From: Prorocentrum cordatum
Lineage: Eukaryota; Sar; Dinophyceae; Prorocentrales; Prorocentraceae
NCBI GenBank assembly: GCA_963575745.1
Contig: CAUYUJ010018044.1
Coordinates: 62,001-126,000, forward strand
Direction of reading: 5' to 3'
DNA: 64,000 nucleotides
In this document: one piece after another, positions 29,608 to 39,509 of the stretch
Numbering within the stretch: the stretch's first letter is position 1
How the letters are laid out: every line of letters begins with the position of its first letter
Notes under the pieces: model-generated
Told to the model about the DNA's origin: nothing
The model's input: the letters and a program-made list of their open reading frames with translations, nothing else
The model's database searches: none
Translations under genes and position numbers: made by a program

Positions 29608-29770
29608 GTAGCTTACGCATCAAGTTGATTGTCCATACAAGTTTCGGCGAACTCCTCGTTTCCATTGATACAAATGGGCTGGGTACGTCACGTGGTAATG
29701 TTCTGAAAAAACCCGGGCGAAAGACCCGCCCATAAGCAATTGTTCGTAACGCGTTGTGGGTGCCGCATTC
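29608..29770. other. Short spacer between satellites
   Basis: About 160 bp of non-repetitive sequence with no recognisable feature between the 102-bp and the 77-bp satellites. Confidence 0.5.
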
Positions 29771-31715
29771 GGTGGGGCTGGGCTCCCTATGGGGCCACGA
29801 AGCGCTGCCTTGGGTGGGGGGACCGCATGCGAGAGCAGCCACTGGGGCCTTCGGTGGAGCTCCCTATGGGGCCACGGAACGCTGCCCTGGGCGGGGAAAC
29901 GCATGCGAAAGCAACCACTGGGGCCTTCGGTGGAGCTCCCTATGGTGCCGCGAAGCGCTGCCCTGGGTGGGGAAACGCATGCGAACTGCGCCACGGGGGC
30001 CTTCGGTGGAGCTCCCTATGGGGCCACGAAGCGCTGCCGAGGGTGGGGGAAACGCATGCGAGAGCAGCCGCTGGTGCCTTCGGTGGAGCTCCATAGGGTG
30101 CCACGAAGCGCTGCCCAAGGTGACGGAAAAGCCGGCGAGAGCAACCGCTGGGGCCTTCGGTGGAGCTCCCTATGGGGCCACGAAGCGCTGCCCTGGGTGG
30201 GGGGAACGCATGCGAGAGCAGCCGCTGGGGCCTTCGGCGGAGCTCCCTAGGGGGCCACGAAGCGCTGCCCTGGGCGGGGGAAACGCATGCAAGAGCAACC
30301 ACTGGGGCCTTCGGTGGAGGTCCCTATGGGGCCACGAGACGCTGTCCAGGGTGGGGGGAACGCATGCGAGAGCAGCAACTGGGGCCTTCGGTGGAGGTCC
30401 CTATGGGGCCACGGAGCGCTGCCCAGGGTGGGGGAAACGCATGCGAGAGCAACCACTGGGGCCTTCGGTGGAGCCCCCTATGGTGCCGCGAAGCGCTGCC
30501 CTGGGTGGGGGAAACGCATGCGAGAGCAGCCGCTGGTGCCGTCGGTGGAGCTCCCTATGGGGCCGCGAAGCGCTGCCCAGGGTGGGGGAACGCATGCGAG
30601 AGCAACCGCTGGGGCTTGTGGTGGAGCTCCCTATGGGGCCACGGAGCGTTGCCGAGGGTGGGGGAAACGCATGCGAGAGCAGCCACTGGTGCCTTCGGCG
30701 GAGCTCCCTATGGGGCCACGAAGCGCTGCCTGGGGCGGGGGAAACGCATGCAAAAGCAACAACTGGGGCCTTCGGTGGAGCTCCCTATGGGGCCACGAAG
30801 CGCTGCCGAGGGTGGGGGAAACGCATGCGAGAGCAGCCGCTGGGGCCTTCGGTGGAGCTCCATATGGGGCCGCGAAGCGCTGCCTGGGTGGGGGGGAGCG
30901 CATGCGAGAGCAGCCACTGGGGCCTTCGGTGGGCTCCATATGGGGCCACGAAGCGCTGCCCTGGGGGGGGGGGCGCATGCAGAGCAGCCACTGGGGTCTT
31001 CGGTGGAGCTCCCTATGGGGCCACGAAACGCTGGGGGTGGGGGACGCATGCGAAGAGCAACCACTGGGGCCTTCGGTGGAGCTCCCTATGGGGCCACGAA
31101 GCGCTGCCCAGGGTGGGGGAAACGCATGCGAGAGCAGCCGCTGGGGCCTACGCTGCCAAGGGTGGGGGCAACGCATGCGAAAGCAAACGCTGGGGCCTTC
31201 AGTGGAGCTCCCTATGGGGCCACGGAGCGCTGTCCAGGGTGGGTGACGCGCGTGCGAGAGCAGCCGCGGGTGCCTTCGGTGGAGCTCCCTATGTGGCCAC
31301 GAAAGGCGGCCCAGGGCGAGGGTAATCCATGCGAAAGCAACCGCTGGGGCCTTCGGTGGAGCTCCCTATGGGGCCACGAGGCGCTGCCCAGGGCGGGGGC
31401 AACGCCTGCGAAATCAGCAGCTGTTGCCTTCGGTGGGGCTCCCTATGGGGCCACGAAGCGCTGCCCAGGGTGGGGGGAACGCATGCGAGAGCAGCCACTT
31501 GGGCCTTCGGTTGGGCTCCCCATGGGGCCACGAAGCGTTGCCCAGGGTTGGGGGAACGCATGCGAGAGCAGCCGCTGGGGCCTTCGGTGGAGCTCCCTAT
31601 GATGCCACGAAGCGCCGCCCAGGGTGGGGGAAACGCATGCGAGAGGAACCGCTGAGGCCTTCGGCGGAGCTCCCTATGGGGCCGCGAAGCGCTGCCCAGG
31701 GTGGGGGATGAGGCT
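29771..31715 (+). repeat. 76-78 bp satellite, about 25 copies
   Basis: Units built on GGGGCCTTCGGTGGAGCTCC, CTATGGGGCCACGAAGCGCT and GGGGGAAACGCATGCGAGAG. Unit length drifts between 76 and 78, so the long plus-strand open frames (up to 523 codons) wander between peptide phases. The last unit before 31730 changes to ACGAAGCGTGTGAGG, the start of the 89-bp satellite consensus. Confidence 0.95.
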
Positions 31716-31734
31716 ACGAAGCGTGTGAGGCGTG

Positions 31735-31850
31735 CGCGGGGAGCAAAGGCAAGGAGGGGGGGGAGGGAGGAGGGGGGAGCAGAAGGAGGGGAGACGCGGG
31801 GCACCGTCTCTTCAAAACGAAGGCCCAACACCACAATATGGTCGGGGAAA
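31735..31850 (+). repeat. Purine-rich boundary element, copy 2
   Basis: A long G/A-rich run, then GCGGGGCACCGTCTCTTCAA, then AACGAAGGCCCAACACC. It abuts the end of the 77-bp satellite. Confidence 0.75.
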
Positions 31851-31854
31851 GCAA

Positions 31855-32125
31855 CCGTCGGTTGTTCAATATTTTCACAACGTGCTACCAAATGGGGTTC
31901 GCGCGCGCATGTCGAAATCTGTCGAACGCCCTTGCGCGTGTGCCGTCGCGAGAATCCTCTGCAACAAATGAGACGAAGTGCAGGCGCGCGCGTCGTCGCG
32001 CGCGTATGCCGAAATCCTTCAAAACCCATCGGCTTCGGAAGGATTTCAACGTTGTGTGTCAAGAAAACCTACAATTAGCCTGGCGAAGGACCCAGCCGTA
32101 CGCAGCTGCGAGTACCGCACGGATA
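31855..32125 (+). repeat. Family B fragment, copy 5
   Basis: GCGCGCATGTCGAAATCTGT, CGTCGTCGCGCGCGTATGCC and a TTCGGAAGGATTTC segment repeat the order seen at 24060-24180. Confidence 0.6.
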
Positions 32126-32753
32126 TGAGACGAAGGAGGGGGCACGCAAACTAGGCCCCTCTTCTCATAGGCACCGCGCCACTGCATGGGCGAGGCGCAG
32201 GGCAGCGCGGGCAGGAGGTGGCGGGCGGAGGAGGAGAGCTCACTGGGGCGAGCCAACACATCAGTATCATCATCGCATCATGAGACCTGTTACTGGGCAC
32301 GCAGGAAGAGGTGACGGAGACGCCGTGTAGATGTCGAAGGCAGGTCAGCAGCGGCAGAAACGAGACGGGGAAGCGCGCGGTCAAGAAGCGATGGGAAGCA
32401 GGAGGAGCGAGAGACGAGGGGAGACGTTTTTGCCTCCAGACCGACAGCGAGCCACGCAGAATGCAGCGCGCAGGCGGCGCCGCGCGAAAGTGCCTGGGAA
32501 GTCCTCGCCGACGCGGTCTGGTCATCCCGAGGGAATCCCATCGACGCGCGGGGGTTGTCCACTGCGACTCTGAGTCAACGGATAGCGCCCCCGTACTGCG
32601 TGGCGAGGCGTGCGAAAATGGCGCGATCTGGGTGAAATCCCCCGACAGGCGCCGGTCATCCTCTGGCGAGAAATCCCGACGACGAGCTGGGGTCATCCAA
32701 GCGTCAGCGACAACCAGCGCGCGCCGCTGGCTCGTGCGGGGCCGCTCCCCAGG
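32126..32753. other. Unassigned GC-rich DNA downstream of helicase exon
   Basis: About 630 bp without tandem structure. Open frames exist on both strands (for example 32151-32696 minus) but none shows a recognisable domain. Relative to the minus-strand helicase exon this would be 3' UTR or downstream DNA. Confidence 0.3.
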
Positions 32754-32957
32754 TCAGGCCTCGCGGATGAACTCGCTGAAGCCCAGCTCTCTGGCGAGGG
32801 CCGTCGCCTCCCTCCTGCGCCGCTTCGTGCGCGCAGCAAACTGCTCCAGCTGCTTCCGCAAGCCCTCCGGCGGCCCTGCCAGGAAGAACTCGATGAGCGG
32901 CGCCCGCATGAGCAGGAGATCCTCGTGGCGCGTGGCGCGCGAGAGCAGCACGTAGAG
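32754..32957 (-). CDS. C-terminal exon of SF1 (PIF1/RecD-like) helicase, partial
   Basis: The minus-strand frame ends in a natural TGA at 32754-32756 and encodes 67 residues beginning LYVLLSRATRHEDLLLMRAP. This matches motif VI of superfamily 1B helicases (YVALSR followed by a short turn and a hydrophobic strand). The motif VI arginine contacts ATP in the family. A basic helical tail follows (RTKRRRREA). Directly upstream on the minus strand lies GCTGGAG then CTC, a possible splice acceptor, and beyond that the 89-bp satellite. Either the satellite lies in an intron or it has truncated the gene. No other helicase motif (Walker A, DEAD-like) was found nearby, so it may be a pseudogene fragment. 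Confidence 0.5.
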   Translation of the reverse strand, partial: LYVLLSRATRHEDLLLMRAPLIEFFLAGPPEGLRKQLEQFAARTKRRRREATALARELGFSEFIREA

Positions 32958-32967
32958 CTCCAGCCAA

Positions 32968-33530
32968 CCACGAAACGTGTAAGGGGTGTGTGCCAAATAT
33001 GGGGTGGCGGCGGCATGCGGACGCAGCCATTTGGGCCTTAGATGGAGCTCCCTATGGGGCCACGAAACGTGTGAGGGGTGTGCCAAAATTGGGCGGCGGC
33101 GGCATGCGGACGCAGCCATTTGGGCCTTCGGTGGAGCTCCCCATGGGGCCACGAAACGTGTGAGGGGTGTGCCAAAATGGGGTGGCGGCGGCATGCGGAC
33201 GCAGCCATTTGGGCCTTAGATGGAGCTCCCTATGGGGCCACGAAACGTGTGAGGGGTGTGCCAAAATTGGGCGGCGGCGGCATGCGGACGCAGCCATTTG
33301 GGCCTTCGGTGGAGCTCCCCATGGGGCCACGAAGCGTGTAAGGGGTGTGCCAAAAATGGGGCGGCGGCGGCATGCGGACGCAGCCATTTGGGCCTTAGAT
33401 GGAGCTCCCTATGGGGCCACGAAGCGTGTGAGGGGTGTGCCAAAATTGGGTGGCGGCGGCATGCGGACGCAGCCATTTGGGCCTTCGGTGGAGCTCCCTA
33501 TGGGGCCACGAAACGTGTGAGGGGTGTGCC
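32968..33530 (+). repeat. 89-bp satellite, about 6 copies, dimeric
   Basis: Units contain CCATTTGGGCCTT, then alternately AGATGGAGCTCCCTATGG or CGGTGGAGCTCCCCATGG, then GGCCACGAARCGTGTGAGGG and TGCCAAAATTGGGCGG. The A/B alternation is strict over six units (about 33030, 33117, 33206, 33295, 33385, 33474), giving a higher-order period of about 178 bp. The core resembles the 77-bp satellite core. Confidence 0.95.
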
Positions 33531-33562
<32 letters not shown>

Positions 33563-33634
33563 CCGACAACCACGATGTGGATGATGATGATGACGATACT
33601 CATGATGATGAGCATGATGAGGATGGTGATGATG
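33531..33634 (+). repeat. (GAT)n microsatellite
   Basis: A perfect GAT run at 33531-33562 followed by imperfect GATGATGAT with CTCATGATGA interruptions to about 33634. Confidence 0.95.
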
Positions 33635-33775
33635 ATGGGAGGAGGGGGGAGGGGGCAGCGGGAGGAGGAACGCGGGGCACCGTCTCTTCAAAACGAGGAC
33701 CCAACATCACAGGATGGTTGGGAAAACATAAGGTTTCGCAACGCGGACTTTCAACAAACGCGTGCGCGCGCGCTC
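33635..33775 (+). repeat. Purine-rich boundary element, copy 3, and family B start
   Basis: GGAGGAGGAACGCGGGGCAC, then CGTCTCTTCAAAACGAGG, then CCCAACATCACAGGATGG and TTGGGAAAACAT. It is separated from the 89-bp satellite only by the GAT run. A TTTCGCAACGCGGACTTTC segment typical of family B follows. Confidence 0.7.
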
Positions 33776-34372
33776 TTGCGTCGTCGTCGTCGTCGTCGTC
33801 GCCGTCCTCCCTCCTCCTGCGTCGTCGTCGTCGTCGCCTACGTCGTCCTCTGTCTTTCCTCGTGTTCGTCGTCGTCTCCCTCTTTGGCGTCGTGGTCGTT
33901 TCCGTCGTCGTTGTCGCCGTGGTCGTCCTTCCTCCTCCTCCCTCGTCGTCGTCGTCGTCCGTCGTCGGCGTCTCGTCGCGGTCCCTCCTATTTCGTCGCC
34001 GTCGTCGTAGTCGTCGTCGTTGTCGTCGTCGTCGTCGTCTTCCCTCCTCCCTCGTCGTTGTCGTCGTCGGCGTCGCCGTCCTTCCTCCTTCTTCGTCGTT
34101 CGCGTCGTCGCCGTCCTCCCTCCTCCCTCGTCGTTGTCGTCGTTGTCGTCGTTGTCGCCGCCGTCGTCCTCCCTCCTCCCTCGTCGTCGTCTTCGTTGGC
34201 GACGTCGTGGTCGTCTTCGTCGGCGTCGTCGTCGTCTTCGGCGTCGTCGTTGTCGTCGTCGAAGTCGTTGGAGACGTCGAAGTCGTTGGAGACGTCGTCG
34301 GTGTCGTCGTAGTCGGTGTCGGCGGCGCCGTCGTCGTCGCTGTCGCTGTCGTCGTCGGTGTCGTGGACAAAT
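33776..34372 (+). repeat. (GTC)n-rich low-complexity tract, 0.6 kb
   Basis: Long imperfect GTC/CGTC/CCTCCT tract. Open frames on all phases of both strands (Val/Ser/Arg-rich forward, Asp/Thr-rich reverse) are compositional. Confidence 0.95.
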
Positions 34373-34654
34373 GCCATGTGGTACCTGCCGTCACGGTCTT
34401 GTCTTAAGAGGTCTTGCGACCAAGTTGCGGGTGGAAGGGTGGGATGTTTGCACGAGCAGTGGAGAGGACAGCTTCAAGACGGTCAAAATGAGTTCGAATA
34501 CATAGGTTGCACCACTGGCACAACGTAGATGCACAATATAGGCTGCACAGCATAAGTTGTAATCTATTATACAGCGTAGATGGCTAGAAACAAGCAATTT
34601 GCGGAACACGCTGGCTAACATACGTGCGTCCATACATAACTATATAGATGTGTA
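34373..34654. other. Unassigned spacer
   Basis: Non-repetitive and AT-richer toward 34560. No gene or RNA recognised. Confidence 0.4.
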
Positions 34655-34690
34655 TGCATACATACAAACATACATACATACATACATACA

Positions 34691-34724
<34 letters not shown>

Positions 34725-34736
34725 CACACATATAGT
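34655..34736. repeat. (ACAT)n microsatellite
   Basis: Near-perfect ACAT tetranucleotide run, the complement-orientation counterpart of the TATG tract at 48.4-49.05 kb. Confidence 0.95.
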
Positions 34737-34839
34737 CCGTCACCGTGCCGCTATGGCCCGCAATTTCGAATTCTGGGTGTCATTGGGAACTCTTGGCACT
34801 TCCCGCGCGTTCCCCAAGGCAAGCGGTTCCCAACATGGT

Positions 34840-35330
34840 TCAAGAAGGCTCTGGGAAACCCAGAACTCGGTCCAAGAGGGCTCCGGGTCGCCCAAAGATC
34901 GCTTCAATGCGCCCAGGGAAGCCTCCAGACGGCCCAACAGTCCCGCCCCAAGTAAGCCCCAAGAGCAGCCTCAAGAGGGTCTCCATATGTCAAGATCATG
35001 GTTTCCCTTCTGATTTCTGAACACATGCTAATCGTTTCACTCTTCTGGGCTCCTGACGCTTCAAGACTGCCCAAGGAGGCCCCACGGATCTCCCCCTCAA
35101 CATGGCCCACGAAGGCCCCAAGACGGCCGAAGAGGCCCCCAAGACGGCCTCAAGAGAACCCCAACATGGGGAACTCGTGCTGACATTTCGATCGCTCCGC
35201 CCGAGGATGACCCACGATACCGCCAGCAGGCCCCCTACCAGGCCCCCCAAAGCCTCAAATCAGGCCTAAAGAGGTCCCCCAAATGCACCCCGAAGACCTG
35301 CGAACAACACCAAAACCGCCTCCAAAAGGC
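34840..35330 (+). repeat. CAAGANGGCC minisatellite patch
   Basis: Degenerate 11-12 bp units at 34845-34975 and 35045-35310, interrupted by a less repetitive spacer (34985-35055) in the position where other patches carry the conserved AT-rich spacer. Confidence 0.8.
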
Positions 35331-35476
35331 TTCCGAAAAACCTTAGATTAGGGTGTGAGTAGTTTACGGGGTTTCCTTTTCCAACCCCCTTCTTCCCCTT
35401 CGGGGAGGGGTTTATCACTGTTCCCTATTAACATACACCTCCTCGCCCAGGCGACCGGCAGCCAACCAGGGAAACA

Positions 35477-35770
35477 ATGATAACCCCACGAGGGCCCCCC
35501 CACCATCCCTGTCAAGAAACAATCCCAAGTACACTTTGGGGCAAAGTCCAGAGTCATGTTCGTGAGGCCCACGAGTATTTTGCTGGATGGTTTTTTGACA
35601 GGGACGGCGGGGGTGTCAGCATATTGCTCGTTGCGCGCAGGGCTACCTGCCAAGACAAAAAAATGCACAGTGCATCTCGCAGCTTAATCGAGATCGTGCG
35701 CGGCCACCCCGCGATCACTGTCAAGTGGTGGCGTGTGGCCTGCTGTGCGCAGGCCCACCAGAACCAATGA
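35477..35770 (+). CDS. Possible small ORF, hypothetical (97 aa)
   Basis: ATG-initiated, 97 codons, mixed composition (for example REAHEYFAGWFFDRDGG) and not obviously repeat-derived. The opposite strand is also open over 35348-35668, with a T-rich tract and AG immediately upstream of its coding-like part, so a minus-strand exon is an equal alternative. No family recognised. Confidence 0.2.
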   Translation: MITPRGPPHHPCQETIPSTLWGKVQSHVREAHEYFAGWFFDRDGGGVSILLVARRATCQDKKMHSASRSLIEIVRGHPAITVKWWRVACCAQAHQNQ

Positions 35771-35839
35771 TGGGCACTGGCTTTCGCCATGGATGGTGGG
35801 GGTCGACATGGTTCCCGATATGTGCTGTCACGTGCGCAG

Positions 35840-36060
35840 GCGCACTGACACACTCCGCACGTGCCCCGACCGCGGGGCACCTGGCGCGGCTGGAGTATGC
35901 GGCACACCTGGCGCACGCGGAGGCACGTGGCGCATTTGGAGCACCAGGCGTGCCTGGCACGCTCTGGCCCCAGGGGGGCCTGGCGCGTGTAGCGCGCCTG
36001 GCACGCGTTGCGCACCTCGCCCCACCGTCGCGCACATGGGCTCGGTTTTGTTCCCAATAG
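35840..36060 (+). repeat. GCACCTGGCGC short repeats
   Basis: Irregular 9-27 bp repetition of GGCGC, TGGCGC and CACCTGGCGC motifs. No coding claim. Confidence 0.6.
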
Positions 36061-36345
36061 CTGCCCATCCAAAGGCGACCGCTGAACATGCAGAGGCTCG
36101 GGTGTTACTTCTGTCTTGGGCGGGTGGGGGTGAGCTGGACGGCTGGCTATCCAGGAGGTTGTCTTGACCCCTCCCTCACCCCCCCCCCCTGGACCTCGAC
36201 GGGGAGGGTGGCGAGGTGTCAGAGGGTCTCGTTGGTCTCGTCGACGGGAAAAACCAAAAACCATAGTTTGTTTCCGCAATGTTGGGCTAACGTTGGCTTC
36301 TTGGGGGAGGGGCCCTACTTGGAACCCCGCCCTTCTTTGATCGAA
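36061..36345. other. Unassigned spacer
   Basis: Mixed sequence with a 12-base C run near 36180. Nothing recognised. Confidence 0.35.
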
Positions 36346-36605
36346 CTCCTCCAAGATTGCCCCAAAATGGCCCACAAGGCTCCCAGGACTGCCTCAAGAG
36401 GGCTGAAAAGGGGGCGCACAACAGGCCCCAAGAGGCACCCACGAGGTCCCCAAGAGATTCCAAAGAGACTCCCGACAGGCCCCAAAACGCTCAAAAAACG
36501 CCCCCAGGGACGGCCGCCATGCCCCCGGCACGCACCAGAAGAACTTCCAGAAACCCTCGAGAGACATCCGAAGCGATTCCGAGACGTTCCCAAGAGGCCT
36601 CTGGC
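36346..36605 (+). repeat. CAAGANGGCC minisatellite patch
   Basis: Degenerate units of the CCCCAAGAGGCAC type, grading into the CTC tract. Confidence 0.8.
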
Positions 36606-36634
36606 CGTTCTGCTCGCCATCTTCTTCCGTTCCT

Positions 36635-36800
36635 CCCTTCCTCCTCCTCCTCCTCCTCCTCCTCCTCCTCCGCTTTTTCTTTCTCCTCCTCCCTCCTCCT
36701 CCCTCCTCCTCCCTCCTCCTCCCTCCTCCTCCCTCCTTCTCCCTCCTCCTCCTCCCTCCCCTCCTCCTCTCCCTCCCTTTCCTTCCTCTCCTCTTCCGAC
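36635..36800 (+). repeat. (CTC)n microsatellite
   Basis: CTCCTCCTC and CTCCTCCCT runs of about 160 bp. Confidence 0.95.
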
Positions 36801-37620
36801 TACTCCCTCAATCCCCCCCTCTTGGGGTATGACGGCTTCCCCACTCCATTATTCCACTGCGTGCTTGTCCACATTCATGCCCAGGGCAACTCGCCTGGAC
36901 ATCGTTTCTGGATTGTCTGGTGGAGTTACTTTTTAGTCAGCGGCCGCGGGCGAGCGTGCTGGCGGCGAGTCCGGTCAAAACGGGCTACGCAGAGACTAAC
37001 TAGGCAGAGGAAGCGCGGGAACAATAGAACAGAGCAGCGCGCGAGGCGACGGCTAAGCGCGGCCCAGTCCTCAGGTGGGTGGCTGAGGGGACTGAGACTG
37101 AGGGGAACTGCCAACGTGCGAAGCTGCAAGTCCGTCGGAAGCGCCAGACGTCGGAAAGTCAACGACGGCCAGGGACAACTCCGAGAGAGAAAACGCGATA
37201 CCGTACCTCAGACGACTGCGTGGGCACCAGGGTGGCCGTGGCCAACGAAACGCCGGTCGAGGTAGGAAAGAGAAATGCAAAGGCGATGCCCCGGACGTCG
37301 GCGAAACGATCTGGCGGAATTACGCGAAGCGTCTAGAACTACAACCAGGCGCGGTGGCGGGATGGGCCAACGGTAATTCGATATGGGTATGGGACTCGTC
37401 TATTTCTTCCTTTTCATTATCCGGGTAATTTGTATGTGTTTGTTCGCCGTCCTCCCCCTCTCGCCCCGTCTTCATCCTCCCCCGTGGGGGCAGAGCGGAC
37501 GCCCCGACGGCACGGGGTCCACACGCGCCTATCACCGCCTGCTGGCTATCTTCCCCTTGGTTTGCTGCCTACGGCCCGCGCTTGGGAACTCTCCACCCCG
37601 GTATATGTCGCCGCTGGCGT
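36801..37620. other. Unassigned region, no confident gene
   Basis: About 0.8 kb without tandem repeats. Plus-strand frames are Arg-rich (36957-37340) and show no domain. I see no promoter, RNA or mobile-element signature. Confidence 0.3.
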
Positions 37621-37760
37621 CTCCCACTCCTCCTCCTCCTCGTCGTCCTCCTCCCCCTCCTTCTCGTCACCACCGTCATCCTCATCACCATCAACAGTAT
37701 CATCATCAGCAGCATCATCATCATCATCCTCATCATCATCATCATTGCCATTTTCACTGG
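37621..37760 (+). repeat. CTC then CAT microsatellite
   Basis: CTCCTCCTC(GTC) grading into CATCATCATC. Confidence 0.9.
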
Positions 37761-38530
37761 TCTCATGCATCGTCGTCATATCTCCTCCACCACGCCCCTC
37801 CGTTTCCCTCCTTCCATGTCTCTCTCCCCCCATCCTCCTGCTGTCGGTTTTTTTTCCTCCCCTTCTCTCGCCCCCCTGCCCCCCCACGAAGCTGGGGAAA
37901 CCCACCCAAGTCTTCGTCGCCCTGCCAAACTTCCAACGCGTTGAACACATCAGCGCGGATGTTCCTCGACAGCATGCGGAGGAGGGGAACAATTCATGAA
38001 CACACCCCCGCCCCCCAAACTCAAAGTTGGCACGCGCGGGGGGAGACTGCGGTCGAGGTGGAACTCAGCAGACCCACCACCAACATTGGATATTGGGGGG
38101 AGGGGGAAACGTTCACAGATGAATGTGGCATGAGTGTTCGCTATTTTTTCCGAGGCCCGTGGCATCGGAAGTCTGGACATCCTCTGTGCCTCGCCCAACC
38201 CTCGCGCGCCCGCTGCGTCGGGCAAGCGGTCGGGCCAGCTCCATCCGCGCACCCCCGCACGGGGCGCCCAGGGCCTCGCGCCAAACGTGCATCGATCCCG
38301 AGATGGGCTATCTGCAGACGCCCACACTGAATGGGCGTACGCATTCACATCCATGCGGTAACGCTTCGGCGGCAGCTTGCGCGTTCCACAGCCGAAGACT
38401 TGGTCACACCAGGCTGCTCCGCATGCGCTCCCCGCTCCCACGTCAGCATGTACTCCAAACGGCAGGATGTATGCAAAGCGGATGGCGCCCCCCCTTTTCG
38501 AAAGCACACTCGGTATCCCATCTGTCAAAT
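37761..38530. other. Unassigned region with coding-like minus-strand frame
   Basis: A minus-strand frame over about 38290-38520 has mixed composition (for example GGAIRFAYILPFGVHADVG) but no ATG or domain, and the plus strand is open too. It may be a decayed exon. Low confidence. Confidence 0.2.
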
Positions 38531-38790
38531 CATGCGCCCAACACACAGACACACAGACACACAGACACACACACACATGACACACACACACACACGCACG
38601 CACGCACGCACGCACACACACGCACACACATACGCGCGCACACACACCCCCCCACACACAAGCACAAACACAAACACAAACACAAACACAAACAAGAACA
38701 CACACGCACGCTGAGGCACAAAACGCACACGCGTATCATATACCCATACGTACACACATATACATGCGAACACGCACTAACACACGGCCG
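38531..38790. repeat. (CA)n microsatellite complex
   Basis: CACACA runs with CACG, CAAACA and CATA variants over about 260 bp. Confidence 0.95.
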
Positions 38791-38907
38791 TACATATAGG
38801 CATACGTGCGTCAACATCTGGCCAACTATTAGCGGGCCGCGCCAACATAAGTTGCAGTCGAACGCACACACATACGCATACGCGCGTTTTTGCGCCCGCG
38901 GGCCGCA

Positions 38908-38965
38908 GGATAGCTCAACGGGTTGGCCATTCGCCAGATACTGACAGCATTCGGGCGCTCCCTTC
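38908..38965 (+). other. tRNA-like fragment (A-box-like), possible SINE relic
   Basis: GGATAGCTCAACGGGTTGGC resembles the 5' half of a tRNA and fits the pol III A-box pattern. The downstream CATTCGGGCGC is only a weak B-box match and no cloverleaf closes. More likely a SINE relic or chance than a tRNA gene. Confidence 0.2.
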
Positions 38966-39189
38966 ACCACTCTCACACTTGTCCTCCAGCGGCGAAGTGG
39001 CTACGCCGTCGCGATCTCTAAATCTGGACACGCTTAGGACCCAGCGGTTACCCACACAAACCAACACCACACAACCGCTGTGCATGTGTTCCCGAGCGGC
39101 GTTGGGGAAAACTCGGCACAATTGCGCATCATGCGTCTTAAATCCGTCGACCCGGTCGGCGTGTGGAGGGCGCTATTCTGATTGAATCG

Positions 39190-39300
39190 ACGACGTCGTC
39201 GTCGTCGTCTTTGTCTATGTCTTTGTCTTTGTCTTCGTCGTTGTCTTTGTCGTTGTCTTTGTTTTTGTCGTCGTTTTTGTCGTCGTCGTCGCCGTCGCGT
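39190..39300 (+). repeat. (GTC/GTTT) microsatellite
   Basis: CGTCGTCGTC followed by TTGTCTTTGTC hexamer-like variants. Confidence 0.9.
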
Positions 39301-39394
39301 TTGAACCCCTGTTCCCTGGGCCCGTCGCCGCTTCCCCCTTTCATTGGGACTTCCTCAAGCGAGCCAGCCAACGCGAAACCAACGCGAACTTGAG

Positions 39395-39500
39395 CAACGT
39401 CGTAGTTGAGTCGAAGGGAAGCCGCTTCCCTTTGATCCCTTCCCCCCTGGGGGGGGGTCCAGGGGGGGTCCTGGGCAGGGGGGGAGTCATGGCTGGGAGG
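39395..39500 (+). repeat. Hairpin plus G-run element, copy 2
   Basis: TCGAAGGGAAG (39411-39421), loop CCG, CTTCCCTTTGA (39425-39435), followed by CCTTCCCCCC and G runs. Same order as 20440-20560. A reduced relative without a good stem is near 56810-56850. Confidence 0.65.
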
Positions 39501-39509
39501 GTTGCGCGT

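Noticed and set aside
29754-31602. Plus-strand ORFs of 480-523 codons as a repeat protein
   Set aside because: They are translations of a 76-78 bp satellite with no stop codons. Unit lengths not divisible by three shift the peptide phase repeatedly, which is not expected of a selected protein.
33776-34394. Long ORFs (up to 264 codons) over the GTC tract
   Set aside because: Pure low-complexity translation, open in several phases of both strands.
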